Below, in pieces: positions 1 to 11,789 of a stretch of DNA of 64,000 nucleotides. The notes beneath the pieces are model-generated. The model saw nothing but the letters and a program-made list of their open reading frames with translations. It did no database searches and was not told the DNA's origin. Both the position numbers and the translations under genes were made by a program. The first letter of the stretch is position 1, and each line of letters opens with the position of its first letter. Origin of the DNA: Diadophis punctatus similis (taxonomy: Eukaryota > Chordata > Lepidosauria > Squamata > Dipsadidae). The stretch lies in the NCBI GenBank assembly GCA_023053685.1, contig JALIGW010000002.1, positions 40,384,720 through 40,448,719 on the forward strand, read 5' to 3'.

Positions 1-72
1 TTGAATTAAAAAGATGAGAAATGTTTCATTGGTAGGCAACGCTTTTTGACTTTAACTGATGACATATAAGTA

Positions 73-896
73 CAGGTAGTTCTCAACTTACAGCCACAAT
101 TGAGATCACAATCTTCAGTCATTAAGTGAAACAGTCATTAAGCAAAACATCACAGCTCATTTACTCAACAATTGCAATTCTGGCAGTCCTGGTTGTGGTC
201 GTTAAGCAATCTCCTGGATCAATAAGTGGGTAGAGCAAAAAGAGTGCTCTACATGGGCTTACATCCCTCCAATAGGCAACTCTTTTCCACTCAAAAGAAC
301 TGCCTGCTGGAGGAATTCTGCCTTGTTCTCAAAAGAGGCTGGCTGAAAAAGGTCCATCCAAAAAATCCCAGCAGAATTTTGGCATGAGTATTTGCAGAGT
401 ATTTGCAGCCAAGATCATGCTGCATTGTCCTGCAGAGAAAAAAACATTCTCTTGTCTGCAAGGATTGGCTGAAAATGGTCCATCCTTAAATCCAAATAGC
501 ATTTTGGCACGGACTGTTTGCAGCATGGGGCCTTTGCAGCCAGCCCCCATTATCTTTTGTTTCTGAGGGGTGGCAGCAAACACCCCATGCTGCAAATAGA
601 GTTTGGGATATTTCCAGCCTCCTCTCCCGCAGAAACAAGAGGGAGTCCTTGGGACCTCCTTGCTGGCTTCCCACTGACTTTCTAGGACAGCAGGAAAGAT
701 AGCAAATGGTGATGATATGGTTGCGGGCACTTGACAATCGGTCATAAGGTTGCCAGCACCTAGATTGCAATCATGTGACCACACACTGCAACAGCTGTAA
801 CTGCACGGGTTGTAAGTCTCTGTTCAAGAGCATTGTAATTTCAAACGATCACTGAACAAATGTTTATTAAGCAAGGACTAAGCAAGGACTATCTGT
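73..896. repeat. Interspersed repeat with inverted ends (family A, DNA-transposon-like)
   Basis: The left end reads CAGGTAGTTCTCAACTTACA. The right end, reverse complemented, reads CAGATAGTCCTTGCTTAGTC, so the element has diverged inverted termini. Further in, both sides carry matching 'cattaag' and 'cacagct/acagctgt' style blocks. The middle (about 330-660) is richer in GC and contains repeated 'gcatgctgcaaa' and 'ggtccatcc' type words. Pieces of the same family recur at 4.19, 40.32, 41.56 and 50.47 kb. I do not recognise a transposase. The ORFs of 94-151 codons here read through repeat DNA and are not credible genes. A target-site duplication is not clear. Confidence 0.6.
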
Positions 897-3800
897 GTTT
901 ACAGTTGTGCTTAATGAATTAATACACAAATGGAAAAAATAGTTTGACCTATGGAAGTGAAGTACTGTACCATTTTTTTTTTGCTTGCACCAGTGACTTG
1001 AAAAAAGCTGAACAAAGAGATGCCCTTTAAAGTACTATATAATAATCATGTTTAATATGAAGCTCAGCACATTTTCAAGGTCTTTTACTTGTTGTGAATG
1101 CTCCAGATGTAGTGTTCCCCCATATCTTGCAAATCTTGATTTAACTGACTATAGTTGAAAGTATGTTGTGTGACATTGTGGCTCATGACTTTACTACCTG
1201 TCATTTGCCAGAACTGTTCCGTTTGCTTCCAGCCCCTTTCCTTTCTTGGGAGTCCATTAAATATTGCAAGTTCAGGTTAAAAGCCATATGTGAAGCCAAT
1301 TATGTGATGTAAAACACATATCCAGAGGTTTTAGTTTTAAGAGTGATCCAAAGAAGTGAATAAGTACACATTTAAATAATTGGAAAATTTGAGTAAACTC
1401 TTGATCTAGTCACGTTTGGCAAGGAGCTTAGTTTTAAGCCTTAAGAGGACTTTCAGCTGTTCTGATTTACTGGTAGTTTTCTTCACAAAACATAAGCATG
1501 TATTTTAATGGTGTACAAAGCACCATTCTGAATTTAAACTCAGTTATTTACAGTACAGTGCAAATTTCAAATGGACTGGGTATTATAGAAATTTTTGAAC
1601 TCATTTGTAGAAATTATTTTGAACTGAGAATGAGGCGTTATGAATTCAGCTTAAAATTTGACTGAAATAATATTTTGTTTCTGTACAGATGCCACTTGCT
1701 CTACGGTTCCTGATATTTGACTGTACCATTAGAAGACAAAAAGGATTTAAATAATAGTAGTGTGATGTTAGTAGTGAAATGCTTTCTGAAAAGGAATTAA
1801 GCACTTCAGTCAAAACTTGAAGGAACACTTCATTGCCTCTTCTATAACGAACAAATCCTTACAGAAAAAGGCAGTTTTTGAAATCACGTTTGCCACACAG
1901 AGTGTTTCATTGTATATAAAATAACTTCTGGAATGCATAAGTTGTATATTTTCAGGTTGAAGGTGACTTCCTTTCTAAAATATAAAAAGCAACAAAGTTT
2001 ACACTTGTAATTTTAAGGTACCGATATCTTAAATGTAAAAACTGCACAAAATATTTCCATCATTGTTGTCTAAAATATGCGCACAATGCAAAACCAAAAC
2101 AGCCTAGTATAGTAGACACTATATAGTATTGCAGACACAGCTAGAAAGGGAGAAAAGACAAAGATTTTTAAAAGGTGATTATTTGGGGATAGATTTACAA
2201 TAGGCCTTTTAAAAGTTTACAGTTGGCCTTTTTTCATTACTAAGAAATATTAACATGGCTCTGGTTAATGGCTACTTTTCTGAATACTGATTCCTAAACT
2301 AGAATTTAGCAATTTATACTTTATTTCTGGTACTCATGCATGTTGTTTGACTTACAGATGAAAACTGTTTAGATTCTTGGACTTGGAAAATGCAAAGAAA
2401 ATTGAACAACCTGCTGTAGAAACTAATAACTAAGAAACTGTAATACTCCAAAGCTAATGTGTCATATATTTTGAGTCATGTAAGCACTAATAGCATCTAT
2501 ATAATATTGTACAATTGTATCGTTAAAAGTTAAATTTGGTTTCAGTTCACAGATCAGCTTCACTGAAGATTTATTCTAACTTGACGAGTCAGGGCCACCA
2601 AAACAAATGAAAAAGAAAACATTTTTAATGCTAATGTAGCAGAGCTAATGGTTTCATAGCAAAATATTTTATTTCTATTTCATGCATGCTCACTACTAAG
2701 TTAAAAACTCATTCTCACTCTATGCCAATTATTTTCTCTGTCAGCAGCAGTTGTATAGGGAACAAAATCTTGGTCTCGACTCCATTCCGTTTAGTCATTC
2801 ATCTGTCAAGTGCAAGGTTTAGACTGTAATCTCTCCATGCTTCAATTTAAATATGGCTTCTGGAAGCATCACATCCTTACTATTATATCAAGGTACCGCT
2901 AATGATATTTCACAGTAGTAAACATAGCTAAAGGGGTATACCCTGTCCAAAAAGTCATATACTCATAAATTCGTATCTTGCCCTAAGATGACACCTGGCC
3001 TGCTCAGTCTTGGTGTAGAAGTACCTCTTACTTTTTCCTATTTGAATATGAGACATTTTGGGAGTCAGTTATGGACAGTATATACATGATTTACCACATT
3101 CTTTGTTTACATCAGTATCTGGAATTTGTGCAAGATTATTCTAACCTATGCTTTAGTATAGGGCATGGATTAATTTTGATTGCATTATTTATGAATTTAT
3201 TTCCTGTTTACATACTATCCAAAGGTTCTTTTTTTAAAAAAAATTGTTTGCCACATAGGTTTCTGCAGAATACTGTTTAAAAGTATAATCCTATAGAAGG
3301 ATAACAGGGCTTTATAAAAGCAGAAACAGCTGGTCTGTTTACATTCATGATTGTAATTTTATATATCTGTACATGCTGTCATTCGTCGTGTTTTCAAATG
3401 AAAAGTTGCAACGAAACCAATTCTATTCAATTACAGTTTCATCATTGAATATATGGGTGTAACCCCATATAGAAAATAGGCATATCATTGATTTTTTATT
3501 AATGCCTACCGGTGGACAATGTTTAAAGATAATAATCGTTATCAGACGTCCCAAAACTGGAACTTTGCTTTTAAAAAAATATTCAGGTTTTTCAACATCT
3601 ATATATTAGTTGTCTTTTGACTTCCCTTATGTCCTGTTCAGTTATTGAATGGTTAATATATTTTCAGTCTTTGCAGTAACATTATAATTTAGGAATGGGA
3701 ATATTTTCCTTTATACTGCAAGAGGCCTGATTTCAGTGCCTTTATAAGAATAAAAATATTTCTCATTCAGTAATTTTCTATAAAAGTGTAATTGCTTATA

Positions 3801-5763
3801 AAGCTTGCCATGGCATTGCTGTGCATATTATATGGGATTATATAAGCAATTATTAAGATACCAAATATATGATGGGTTCACAATTCTCATTGCATTTCAT
3901 CTTCTAAAATACAGGTTTTTAATATGGACAATGTTTGTCTTGCTCACCTATGAATGTATATGTTATATTATGTTTTTCTATAAAAAATGTTTATGTGTAA
4001 CATTCCAGTCAACCAAAGCTTTGGCATAAAAATTAAATGTGCTCTTAAATAAAAGAGTCTGCAAAAAAGCAGCATCCATTCTACTTGATCTTTAACATGA
4101 TTTTTTGTCCTATTTGACAAATATTCCTGAAACTGAATACAGAACTGCAGTCTTAAATAAATGTAAGTAGAACAGCTATCATTACAGGTAGTTCTTATTT
4201 AGCAGCTGTCTCATTTAGCAACTATTCAGTTACAATAATAATAAAATAGTAACTTTATGATCAATCCGTGCAAATATGATCTTCACGGTGCTGGATAAGG
4301 GTAAACAGAATTCAAGAGGTTCAGAACTTAGTCCGTTTGTGGCTATGTAGAGTCGCTAGGCTGATTCCTCTTTTGATTCTGCCATTCCTTTTCCTACAAT
4401 AATACTGTGTTGAAAACAGCTGTTCTGTATTGTTATTAAAATAATATGACACTTTGGTATACATATATGCGTGAGTATAAATAAATAAATAAAGGGCACA
4501 CGTCACTATGAGCCACAGTGCAAAATATAAGAGGGATAATCTCTTTTAATTGAGAGATATATGTAATATTCTGGGTGTTTTTTAGGATATCCTGTCCTTC
4601 AGCTATCTGAAAGAATGTGACAGTGTAGATCAAAACCTGTTTGCTATTACATAAGAGTGCCAAACACAGTAATGGATGGAAATTATAGGAAGGCAGATTA
4701 TTAGAACACCATTTCCTAACAATTAGAGCAGTTTAACAATAGATCCAATTAATCAAGTAGTTGTGGATTCTGTTCCCTGGATCTGTTCAAGCAAAGCTTA
4801 GGGAGTGATCTATTGGGAATGTTTGCTTTGATGTTGTTAGTGACAAGGGAGTTAGATTCACAATGTTAAATGGTCTTCTTTAAATCTGTAATTGTAAACA
4901 GATGGTTCTTGCTCTATCCCTAATGTGGATCTTCCTACAAGACCCTTTTCTTCCCCTATTTTACCTTCATCTCTCTTTATATTTTTGTATTTTATGCTTT
5001 GTAAAGATTAATAAAATTTTGAATGGTAAAAAAGGATTATATGATAGATAAAGTATTTCAACATTAGAACGTCTAACCCAGTCATTAATCAAAATGAAAT
5101 ATTCCTTTCTGTGCTTTGTAGCTAGCAACACAAAATAGACTAAATTCAAATTTTCTCAGAAAAAGAAATTCAAATTTTAAGTCAGTCTCATTTTAGATTA
5201 CAGCCACGTTTGCTCATTACTGTTACTTTAGCTCACTGCAATAGAATTAAAGCCATTAATAGGTTTGTACCAAATTTTATACTACCTTATTCTATATTTT
5301 GGTGACATTTTGAAACAGTTTTAAAGAAAATGCTCAATAGCTAGCTACGTTAATGATTGAAACTATTAATAAAACATTCCTTTTAATTTACAGAGCCATA
5401 AGTAATACCATGACATCATAATGGAACAGGTTTATATTTATTATTGTTTATACTGTTATGAGAGTTATTGCTCTCTGGAATACCAGTAGATTGTGAGTTG
5501 TGACGTCCTCAACTCAGACACTATAAGATATACTGTACAATCTTCAAAGATGGGATGCTAAATGGTTCATAGGAAAGTATTTCTGACCAGTAAAGAATCT
5601 TTTTTTTTAAGTATATAATTACAATAGATTATATTTGTGTGACAGGAAGAAATTTAGTAAATGTAGTATCCCATAGGTTATTAGTGGTATCCAATATACA
5701 ATTGTAAAGGCATAGGAATCATAGAAGAGATTAGGTTTGTTTAGGCATATGGATGTTAAGGCC
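897..5763. other. Repeat-poor AT-rich intergenic stretch
   Basis: No protein gene or RNA gene is recognisable; the longest ORFs are under 80 codons and look random. Only one short family A fragment (4191-4260) was spotted. The low repeat density is unlike the rest of the window, so the stretch could include a long 3' UTR of a neighbouring gene or conserved non-coding DNA. That is inference only. Confidence 0.5.
4191..4260. repeat. Family A fragment
   Basis: It begins with CAGGTAGTTCTTATTTAGCA, close to the left end of the element at 73-896, then fades into AT-rich sequence. Truncated copy. Confidence 0.5.
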
Positions 5764-6219
5764 TGTTGTGACACAGGTTTTGCTGGTATGAGCCAGTTAT
5801 GGAGTGAAGGAAAAAGTAGAACACTCCCACCCCCAGCTTAAATGTCTTCTTAAAGGATAGCTGGTCTGTTATGGATGAGCTGACTTGGGACCAGGGACAG
5901 GGAGGGGAGATTTTGAGTGAGCAATCCCATTGGTAGAGGGAGGTATATAAGTATTAAAAAGTATTGCCTGGGGGAATACCTATCTCCTCAGTAGCTGCAG
6001 GACAAGCTGCCGGAGTAACCCAAAATTTGAAAAAAAGAAAATGAGTGGAGAATAAAGGTTTATTGCTGCAGTGGAAGGAGAAGCTGGAGCAAAAAGGCTG
6101 TAGGAAAAAGAGAAGAGAATTGTGCATGGCAAGTGTCCATTCTTATTTGGAGTGTGAAAACCCAGAGAGACAAACCATCCAAGACCCCAAACCACAGAAG
6201 GCTAGAAAGGATCTGGTTA
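5764..6219 (+). mobile_element. Possible LTR (fragment) of an LTR retrotransposon
   Basis: The stretch starts TGTTGTGACACAGG. It has a TATA-like box (TATATAA, 5944-5950) and a polyadenylation signal AATAAA at 6051-6056, in the order U3-R expected for an LTR. It is followed, after the MITE at 6220-6723, by a short ATG-led reading frame at 6736 (MASPKIVKRAEGELAANIRA, then a stop) that could be the start of a decayed gag. The 3' LTR boundary, a second LTR and a target duplication were not found. It could equally be a unique host promoter-like region. Confidence 0.33.
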
Positions 6220-6723
6220 CCGTATTTTTCGGAGTATAAGACGCACCTTTTTCCTCCCTAAAAGATGCTGAAAATTTATGTGCGTCTTATACTCCAAATG
6301 TAGTTTTTTCAAAGCTTTTTCCCCCAGCCCTAACAAGGTGCTAACGATCTTCCCGGCTTCCTATTCCCTCCGAAGGTGATTTTTCCAGCCCTAAGTCTTT
6401 GCAGGCTTGCTTTCATTCCTACTCCCTCTGAAAAAGGCTTTTCCAGCCCTAATGCAGTGCTAATGATCTTCCTGGCTTGCAGCATTTTTTTTAATTCCTA
6501 CTCCCTCCGAAGCAGTTTTTCCTGCCCTAAGTCTTTGCAGGCTTGTTTTCATTCCTACTCCCTCTGAAAAAGGCTTTTTCAGCCCTGACCAGAGGATAAA
6601 ATAATGTGCTGAAGCTGAACAGACTAAGGACGCTAGCCAGATGAATACCTGGTAGGTAGATTCCCCCCCCCCCCATTTTCCTCCCCCAAAACTGAGGTGC
6701 GTCTTATACTCCGAAAAATACGG
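6220..6723. mobile_element. Pogo/Tigger-type MITE
   Basis: Near-perfect terminal inverted repeats of about 28 bp: the left end begins CCGTATTTTTCGGAGTATAA and the right end is its reverse complement. TA dinucleotides lie on each side (6218-6219 and 6724-6725), the target duplication of the Tc1/mariner-pogo superfamily. The ends match the coding element at 47382-50468 with small differences, so it was probably mobilised by that kind of transposase. The interior has no transposase and is built of degenerate direct repeats ('tcctactccctc' words at about 6355-6570). Confidence 0.85.
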
Positions 6724-7224
6724 TAGTTGCAGGCAATGGCTTCACCCAAGATCGTGAAAAGGGCAGAGGGAGAATTGGCTGCCAATATAAGAGCCCTGGT
6801 TTTGTAAATTAACTATAGAATTGCAAATAAAAAATAAATTTCTAAATGCCAATCACAATTTCTAAAATGTTTCTAGATCTCTGTTTTTCATTTTCCATTA
6901 TTTTTTTATGAAGTTTAATAATATTGAGTAGATATTCTCAATCTGCACGACCCCAAAGTCACCATGAAAGCTGGGCGTTTTTATTTGCCAAAGATTGTAA
7001 TAAGCATCTTAAAAAATTGAATGGAAACATAGTCTGCTCAAATAATATTCCATCTGAGTTTGGCTTGACCTATTTTTCTAGAAATCAGGCCAAGTTAAGA
7101 AATGAATTAGACAACAAAGCGAAAACGTATAATTGTAAAGAAGTGAGAGCAGTATGTGAATGATCTCTTAAAAATAGCAACTGGTAGAAGGATAACATAT
7201 TTGTAATATATAGCATTGCTATTC

Positions 7225-7300
7225 AACATTCACTTAGAGAGTGCTTGCACTGTGAGGCGGTATATAAATCTCACAAATAAATAAATAAATAAATTACATG
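7225..7300 (+). repeat. Truncated SINE 3' end with TAAA tail
   Basis: The words 'cttagagagtgcttgcactg' and 'gaggcggtatataaatc', followed by an AAAT repeat, match the 3' part of the squamate tRNA-derived SINE type seen at 20.9 kb. The 5' part is missing. Confidence 0.5.
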
Positions 7301-7829
7301 CCATAATTGTGTGTTGCATTAGATTTTTTTAAAATACGAAATTCTTTTCAAAAAGTTCAAAATAGGAGAAATGTAACATTACTCAATTTGCTGCATTAAT
7401 TTGCTATTTCACATATAATTATATATTGCAATATAATAAATTATCAAGCAAGAAGATAGTGTCCACAACAAACCATTATGTCAAAATGATACATTACCTT
7501 GTGTCATAAAGTCATTGGGCAAAGAATGCACTTTAGAACCTGTCTCAGACATCTGTCACAATTATTTAAATCATGGTTCATTATTATTATGGTGGTTTGC
7601 ATAGTCAGCCAAATGTTTACATAAGATTTGATATTTTTATTCACCTATTAAGTCCTTCCCAAGGACCTGGGATAGGCAGATTTGTTATTTAATACTATTA
7701 AAGGTATAGTCAGGATGTAAGCTATTCGAAGCAAAGCTGCCTTTTGCAATTGACTGATGATGATTTTGTCAATGTTGATGGTGTTCAAGTAGTGCTTCAG
7801 TTGTTTTGGGGTTTATTATTATTATTATT

Positions 7830-8490
7830 TACTAGAAGTCACCATGGGTTTGTTAAAGACAGATCATGCCAGGCAAACCTTATTGCATTCTTTGACAAAG
7901 TGACTAAAATAGTGGATCAGGGAAATACTGTGGACATAGTTTATTAGACTTCCAAGTAAGTATTTGACCAAGTAGATCACAGCCAAGTTCTATGTAAGAT
8001 AGAAAAATATGGGATAGACGGCATCACCACCAGATGGATGTGCAACTAGATGATCAACTATGCTCAAGAGTCCTCAATGGAGCTACATCTAAATGGAGGG
8101 ATGCTGCATGTACCATGCAGTGGAATATCTTAGGCTCAGTATTCAACATTTTCATAAATAATTTAGATGCGGTGATATATCAAATTTGCAGACAACACCA
8201 AGCTGGGGAAAATAGCCAAACTTTAGAATATAAACTCAAGATGCAGAAGGATCTTGACGAGTTGAAAACCGGGCACTACCCAACAAAATGCAATTCAGTG
8301 CTGAGAAAAAGTTAGGTAAGAAAAACTAAATGCACAGGTATAGTATCAGGCTCAATAGCAGTAACTCTGAGAGGGAACTGTGTTCTAGTGGACAACCACT
8401 TAAATATGAGCCAACAATGTCCTGGACTGCCCAAAAAATCCAGTGCAGTCCTAGGTTGTATGAACAGAAGGATAATATCAAGATCACGTG
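7830..8490 (+). mobile_element. Decayed CR1-like LINE, reverse transcriptase region
   Basis: Broken frames still spell reverse-transcriptase landmarks of CR1-type LINEs: 'HGFVKDRSCQANLIAFFDKV' near 7838-7900 and 'GSVFNIFINNLDAV' near 8130-8170 (compare the family's GSVLGP-LFNIFINDLD motif), then blocks in the order expected for the thumb region. There are several stops and frame changes, and the FADD active site is replaced ('ICRQHQAG'). A dead, old, internally truncated copy. Confidence 0.75.
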
Positions 8491-10084
8491 GCAATTGTAA
8501 GCTGTAAGAAAAGGTAAGTGATGGTTTTAGAAATGGTGCTAAAGGGAACTAAAGATTTCAAGCAGAAGAAGAACAAATACAAGCCTGATATCAGTTAGAT
8601 TTACAGAATGTTACAAAACACTAGTATCAGAAATATTAAAGATCTTTGAAGAATTTAGCTAAAACCACAATATCAACACTCAGCAACGGTATCAGCTTCT
8701 ATAAATGGATTATTTCTAAAAGATGTACCGGTAAATGAAATAACAGATATAGAACAAATTTTATCTGACAAGACGAAGTACAGAATGTGGTACTACCAAT
8801 GTCTGGCCAAGAGAATGATTTTGAAAAGGATGCTTTGCTGGCTATACAAAAGAAACTGGCTGCAGTTTTAAAAATTAAAAGGGAAATACAAATAATACAC
8901 CAATGACCTGTATTACAGAATGATCTGTAAAATGTTTTCATACTGAATCTATAAAAGTAGCTTGTTAAACCTTTAAGAAATCTGTTCAATGAGATAAAAG
9001 ACATTTGATTGAATTAAAGATTAAGATTGTTAGAAGTCTTTAATCTTTAAATCTTATTAGAAGTAAAAGTAATATATAGTTGTTTTATTTAAGGTTAAAA
9101 AGTTTTTTTTCTTTTTTTGCAATATTCTGGCAAACGTTTATGGACTTTTTGCTGATATCAGGATTGAAGAGTTCATTATGGATGCAAATCCAGAAAATGT
9201 TTTCTGGATTTGCATATAGATAAGAGATGAAATATGGGATGAAGAGATAACTGTCACAAGGGTGAAATTATTAAATTTGTTTATACTTGTGATGAAAGTT
9301 GGAAGTAACATGTTTCCCCCTGTACTTTTTATTCTCTTTCCATTCTCCTTTATTTAGTGTATAATAATTTTTACTATTGTAATGACTATCTAGCTATCTA
9401 TATATCTATAAAACAATCTATTTATGTAAGTATATGTATACACACACACATGCATACACACTTTGTGCTCAAAGACTTGCAACATAAAAGACGTGTATTC
9501 AATGATATACTAACTTTAAATCTGTATCCTGGAAAAGAACTGGGAGAGTCCCATTATGAAATTCTCACAATCCCATGAAACATATGAATGAGTAGCTTTA
9601 GAGCTAGTTGCCATCAGCCTAAGCTACCTCATATGTCATGATGTTAAATGAAATGACAATTGCAACAGAAGCCACCACTGAGGGGTAAACATTTGGAGAG
9701 AGAATTTCTAAGAGGTGTTGGCTAAACCAGTCAAACTGAAAAGGAGACAAGAACAGCAAGATGAAATCTGGACTACTGAGAAATTTAATTATGTTTAGAA
9801 GACACTACTCAGCCTGAATCTAAACAAACACATTAAGGTATAGTTCCTTAAGTATATGCTTCCTTTCTATTTAAATCCATCAGTAAAAACATTTGGATAA
9901 CTCACCATTTGTTTGAAATTGAAATATTTCATTCACCAACCAAAAGTTAGTTCCTCCAGCCTAACTAACATTTCAGGGTTTTTTTAAAAATCCAAATAAG
10001 GAAAATCCATAGCAACAACAGATGATTGAGTCTATCCAGGAAGGAAATAATTCTATTAAGAAGGCATAGATGTCTGTAGATATT
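8491..10084. other. Intergenic, no gene recognised
   Basis: AT-rich sequence with a short TATC/CA-rich microsatellite near 9390-9460. A motif of about 30 bp ('tttagtgtataataattttt', then CA-rich DNA) near 9354 resembles one near 14445-14480, so part of it may be an unrecognised LINE tail. No ORF over about 100 codons. Confidence 0.4.
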
Positions 10085-10089
10085 CTCAT

Positions 10090-10675
10090 TCATCCAGGTC
10101 ATGGTTGTCCCAAAGGTGCTTTTTCAGAAGACTTGTTTTTTCTTTTGAAGATGTTTCGTTTCTCATCCAAGAAGCTGCTTCAGCTCTGACAGGATAGTGG
10201 GGAATGGAGGATTTATTGACAGCTGGTCATTTGCATCCTTTTATAGTATGGGTCCTCAAGCTTGGCAACTTTAAGACTTGTGGACTTCAACTCCCAGTAT
10301 TAGCTGGCTGGCTGGAGAATTCTGGGAGTTGAAGTCCACAAGTCTTAAAAGTTGCCAAGTTTGAAGACCTCTGTTTTATAGGATCCTTGAAGCACTTGGA
10401 GGTTTATCTGTGTCCTCATGGTCACCTGAGTAGTGCTCCTGGTTCCTGTAGTCTGCAATTTCTCTTGAAATCCATTCCTACCCCCACACCATTCCAAGGG
10501 TGTTCATCCCAAATTGTATAGCTAAGTCTGTACTATTCTGTCAGATCTGTACATTCCCCACTATCCTGTCAGAGCTGAAGAAGCTTCTTGGATGAGAAGT
10601 GAAATGTCTTAAAAAGAAAAAAACAAAGTCAGGTTTGCCTCCTGAAAAAGCACCTTTGGGACAAGGCATAGAAAT
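10090..10675. mobile_element. Penelope-like tails in inverted (head-to-head) arrangement
   Basis: The left arm (about 10100-10210, minus) and right arm (about 10550-10670, plus) are inverted copies. Both contain 'cttcttggatgagaag' or a close variant, a run related to 'aaaagcacctttgggaca' and 'tgacaggataggggaatg'-like words. The same tail follows a recognisable GIY-YIG endonuclease remnant at 60.5 kb, which supports the Penelope assignment. No coding sequence remains here. Between the arms lies a separate fold-back element (10250-10371). Confidence 0.65.
10250..10371. mobile_element. Short fold-back MITE
   Basis: A hairpin with arms of about 50 bp: the left arm contains 'ggacttcaactcccag' and the right arm its reverse complement 'ctgggagttgaagtcc', with outer ends 'ggtcctcaagcttggcaac' and 'gttgccaagtttgaagacc'. 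The same palindrome recurs inside the pogo element intron (48.4-48.75 kb), with decayed half copies near 11.48, 28.62, 33.94 and 39.24 kb. Confidence 0.75.
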
Positions 10676-10810
10676 ATTTAATTAAATTCAGAAAATTCAT
10701 GATGACTGGAAGAACAATAAAATAAAGGCTAAAAATATTGAAATAATTCCTTCAATACCAGACTTTCAAAACTCAACTTTCAGTTTAAAAAAAAAAGGAA
10801 ACTTCTAAAG

Positions 10811-11314
10811 TAGTGTTTCCCAAACTTTTTCCCTCATTACCCAAAACAACTTATCAGAAAGTTACCAAATTTCGAGGACCGGTTATCTCTCCCTTTGTTC
10901 AGCATTAACGTAGCTGAATAAATGATCATAACTCAAGGACTACCTGCATTATAAAAAAAAAACCTGACTGATCATGTCATTTCAACAAAATACCCATTGA
11001 ACAATTTTTGTCTGAATAGGAATAATTTGGAAGAGTTTTGAATATACTTTAGTAAATCTGGCAATCTTTTAAGTCAATTAAAATATCCCTCTTGTGGGTA
11101 ATGGGTTCATGGGTTGTTACCCAAAGAAAAAAACACTTTTACCCAATTATGGGTAAAAAAATATATGATTTTTTTTTCCTGTTAGGAAAGATGGCTGGAC
11201 AGGTCAATAAAGTCACCAGGATTCAAAGTCAACTTTTTCCCTTTAGAACAGTGCTTTCCAAACCTGAGTAAATTACTCAATTATGGGCAATTTACTCGGG
11301 TTTGGAAAGCACTG
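10811..11314. mobile_element. Non-autonomous hAT element
   Basis: The left end is TAGTGTTTCCCAAAC and the right end, reverse complemented, is CAGTGCTTTCCAAAC. The 8-bp flanks TTCTAAAG (10803-10810 and 11315-11322) are identical, the length expected for hAT. The interior mixes diverged copies of the terminal sequence and 'gggtaa' words. No transposase. See the fold-back at 11169-11391, which crosses its right border. Confidence 0.7.
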
Positions 11315-11391
11315 TTCTAAAGGGGAAAAGTTGACTTTGAATCCTGGTGACTTTATTGACCAGCCATCTTTCCTAACAGGAAAAAAAAATT
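11169..11391. repeat. Large near-perfect inverted repeat (fold-back)
   Basis: Arms of about 107 bp (11169-11275 and 11287-11391) are reverse complements apart from a 4-bp indel and a few substitutions, around a loop of about 11 bp. The right arm includes about 70 bp of DNA lying outside the hAT right end, so flanking sequence has been copied in inverted form into or next to the element. Confidence 0.85.
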
Positions 11392-11789
11392 ATCTGTGTT
11401 CGTCCAGGATATTTTCAATTTTACAGGGAAGTCTACCAGCCCTGATATTCTTTAGATATTTCTCACACTTGGAAACTTTTAAGATGCGTGGACTTCAACT
11501 CCCAGAATTCCCCAACCACCCATTGCCCTAGAAGTTTCCCATCCAAGTACTAACAGGGTTGAACTAGTCAGCCACCTGCCGAGGCAAATGGATGTCATAA
11601 TATCTTGCAAACTCTTATCGTAGTCCCAGATTTCATGAAAGAAAGCTTACACGAAGGCCTATAGGTGCCCGAGAACGTATGGGCTTTATTTCTAACTAAA
11701 AATGTCCTGGATTGAGATGAGAAAAAGAGTCTTTCAAGTGCCCGGAACCTTCTTTTCCTTCTTTTATGACTTCATAAATTCCATCAGCT

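Noticed and set aside
329..784. 151-codon minus-strand frame
   Set aside because: Lies in the family A repeat, overlaps other frames and has no recognisable domain.
11169..11391. Transcription terminator hairpin
   Set aside because: Arms of about 107 bp overlapping a transposon border indicate a fold-back duplication, not a terminator.
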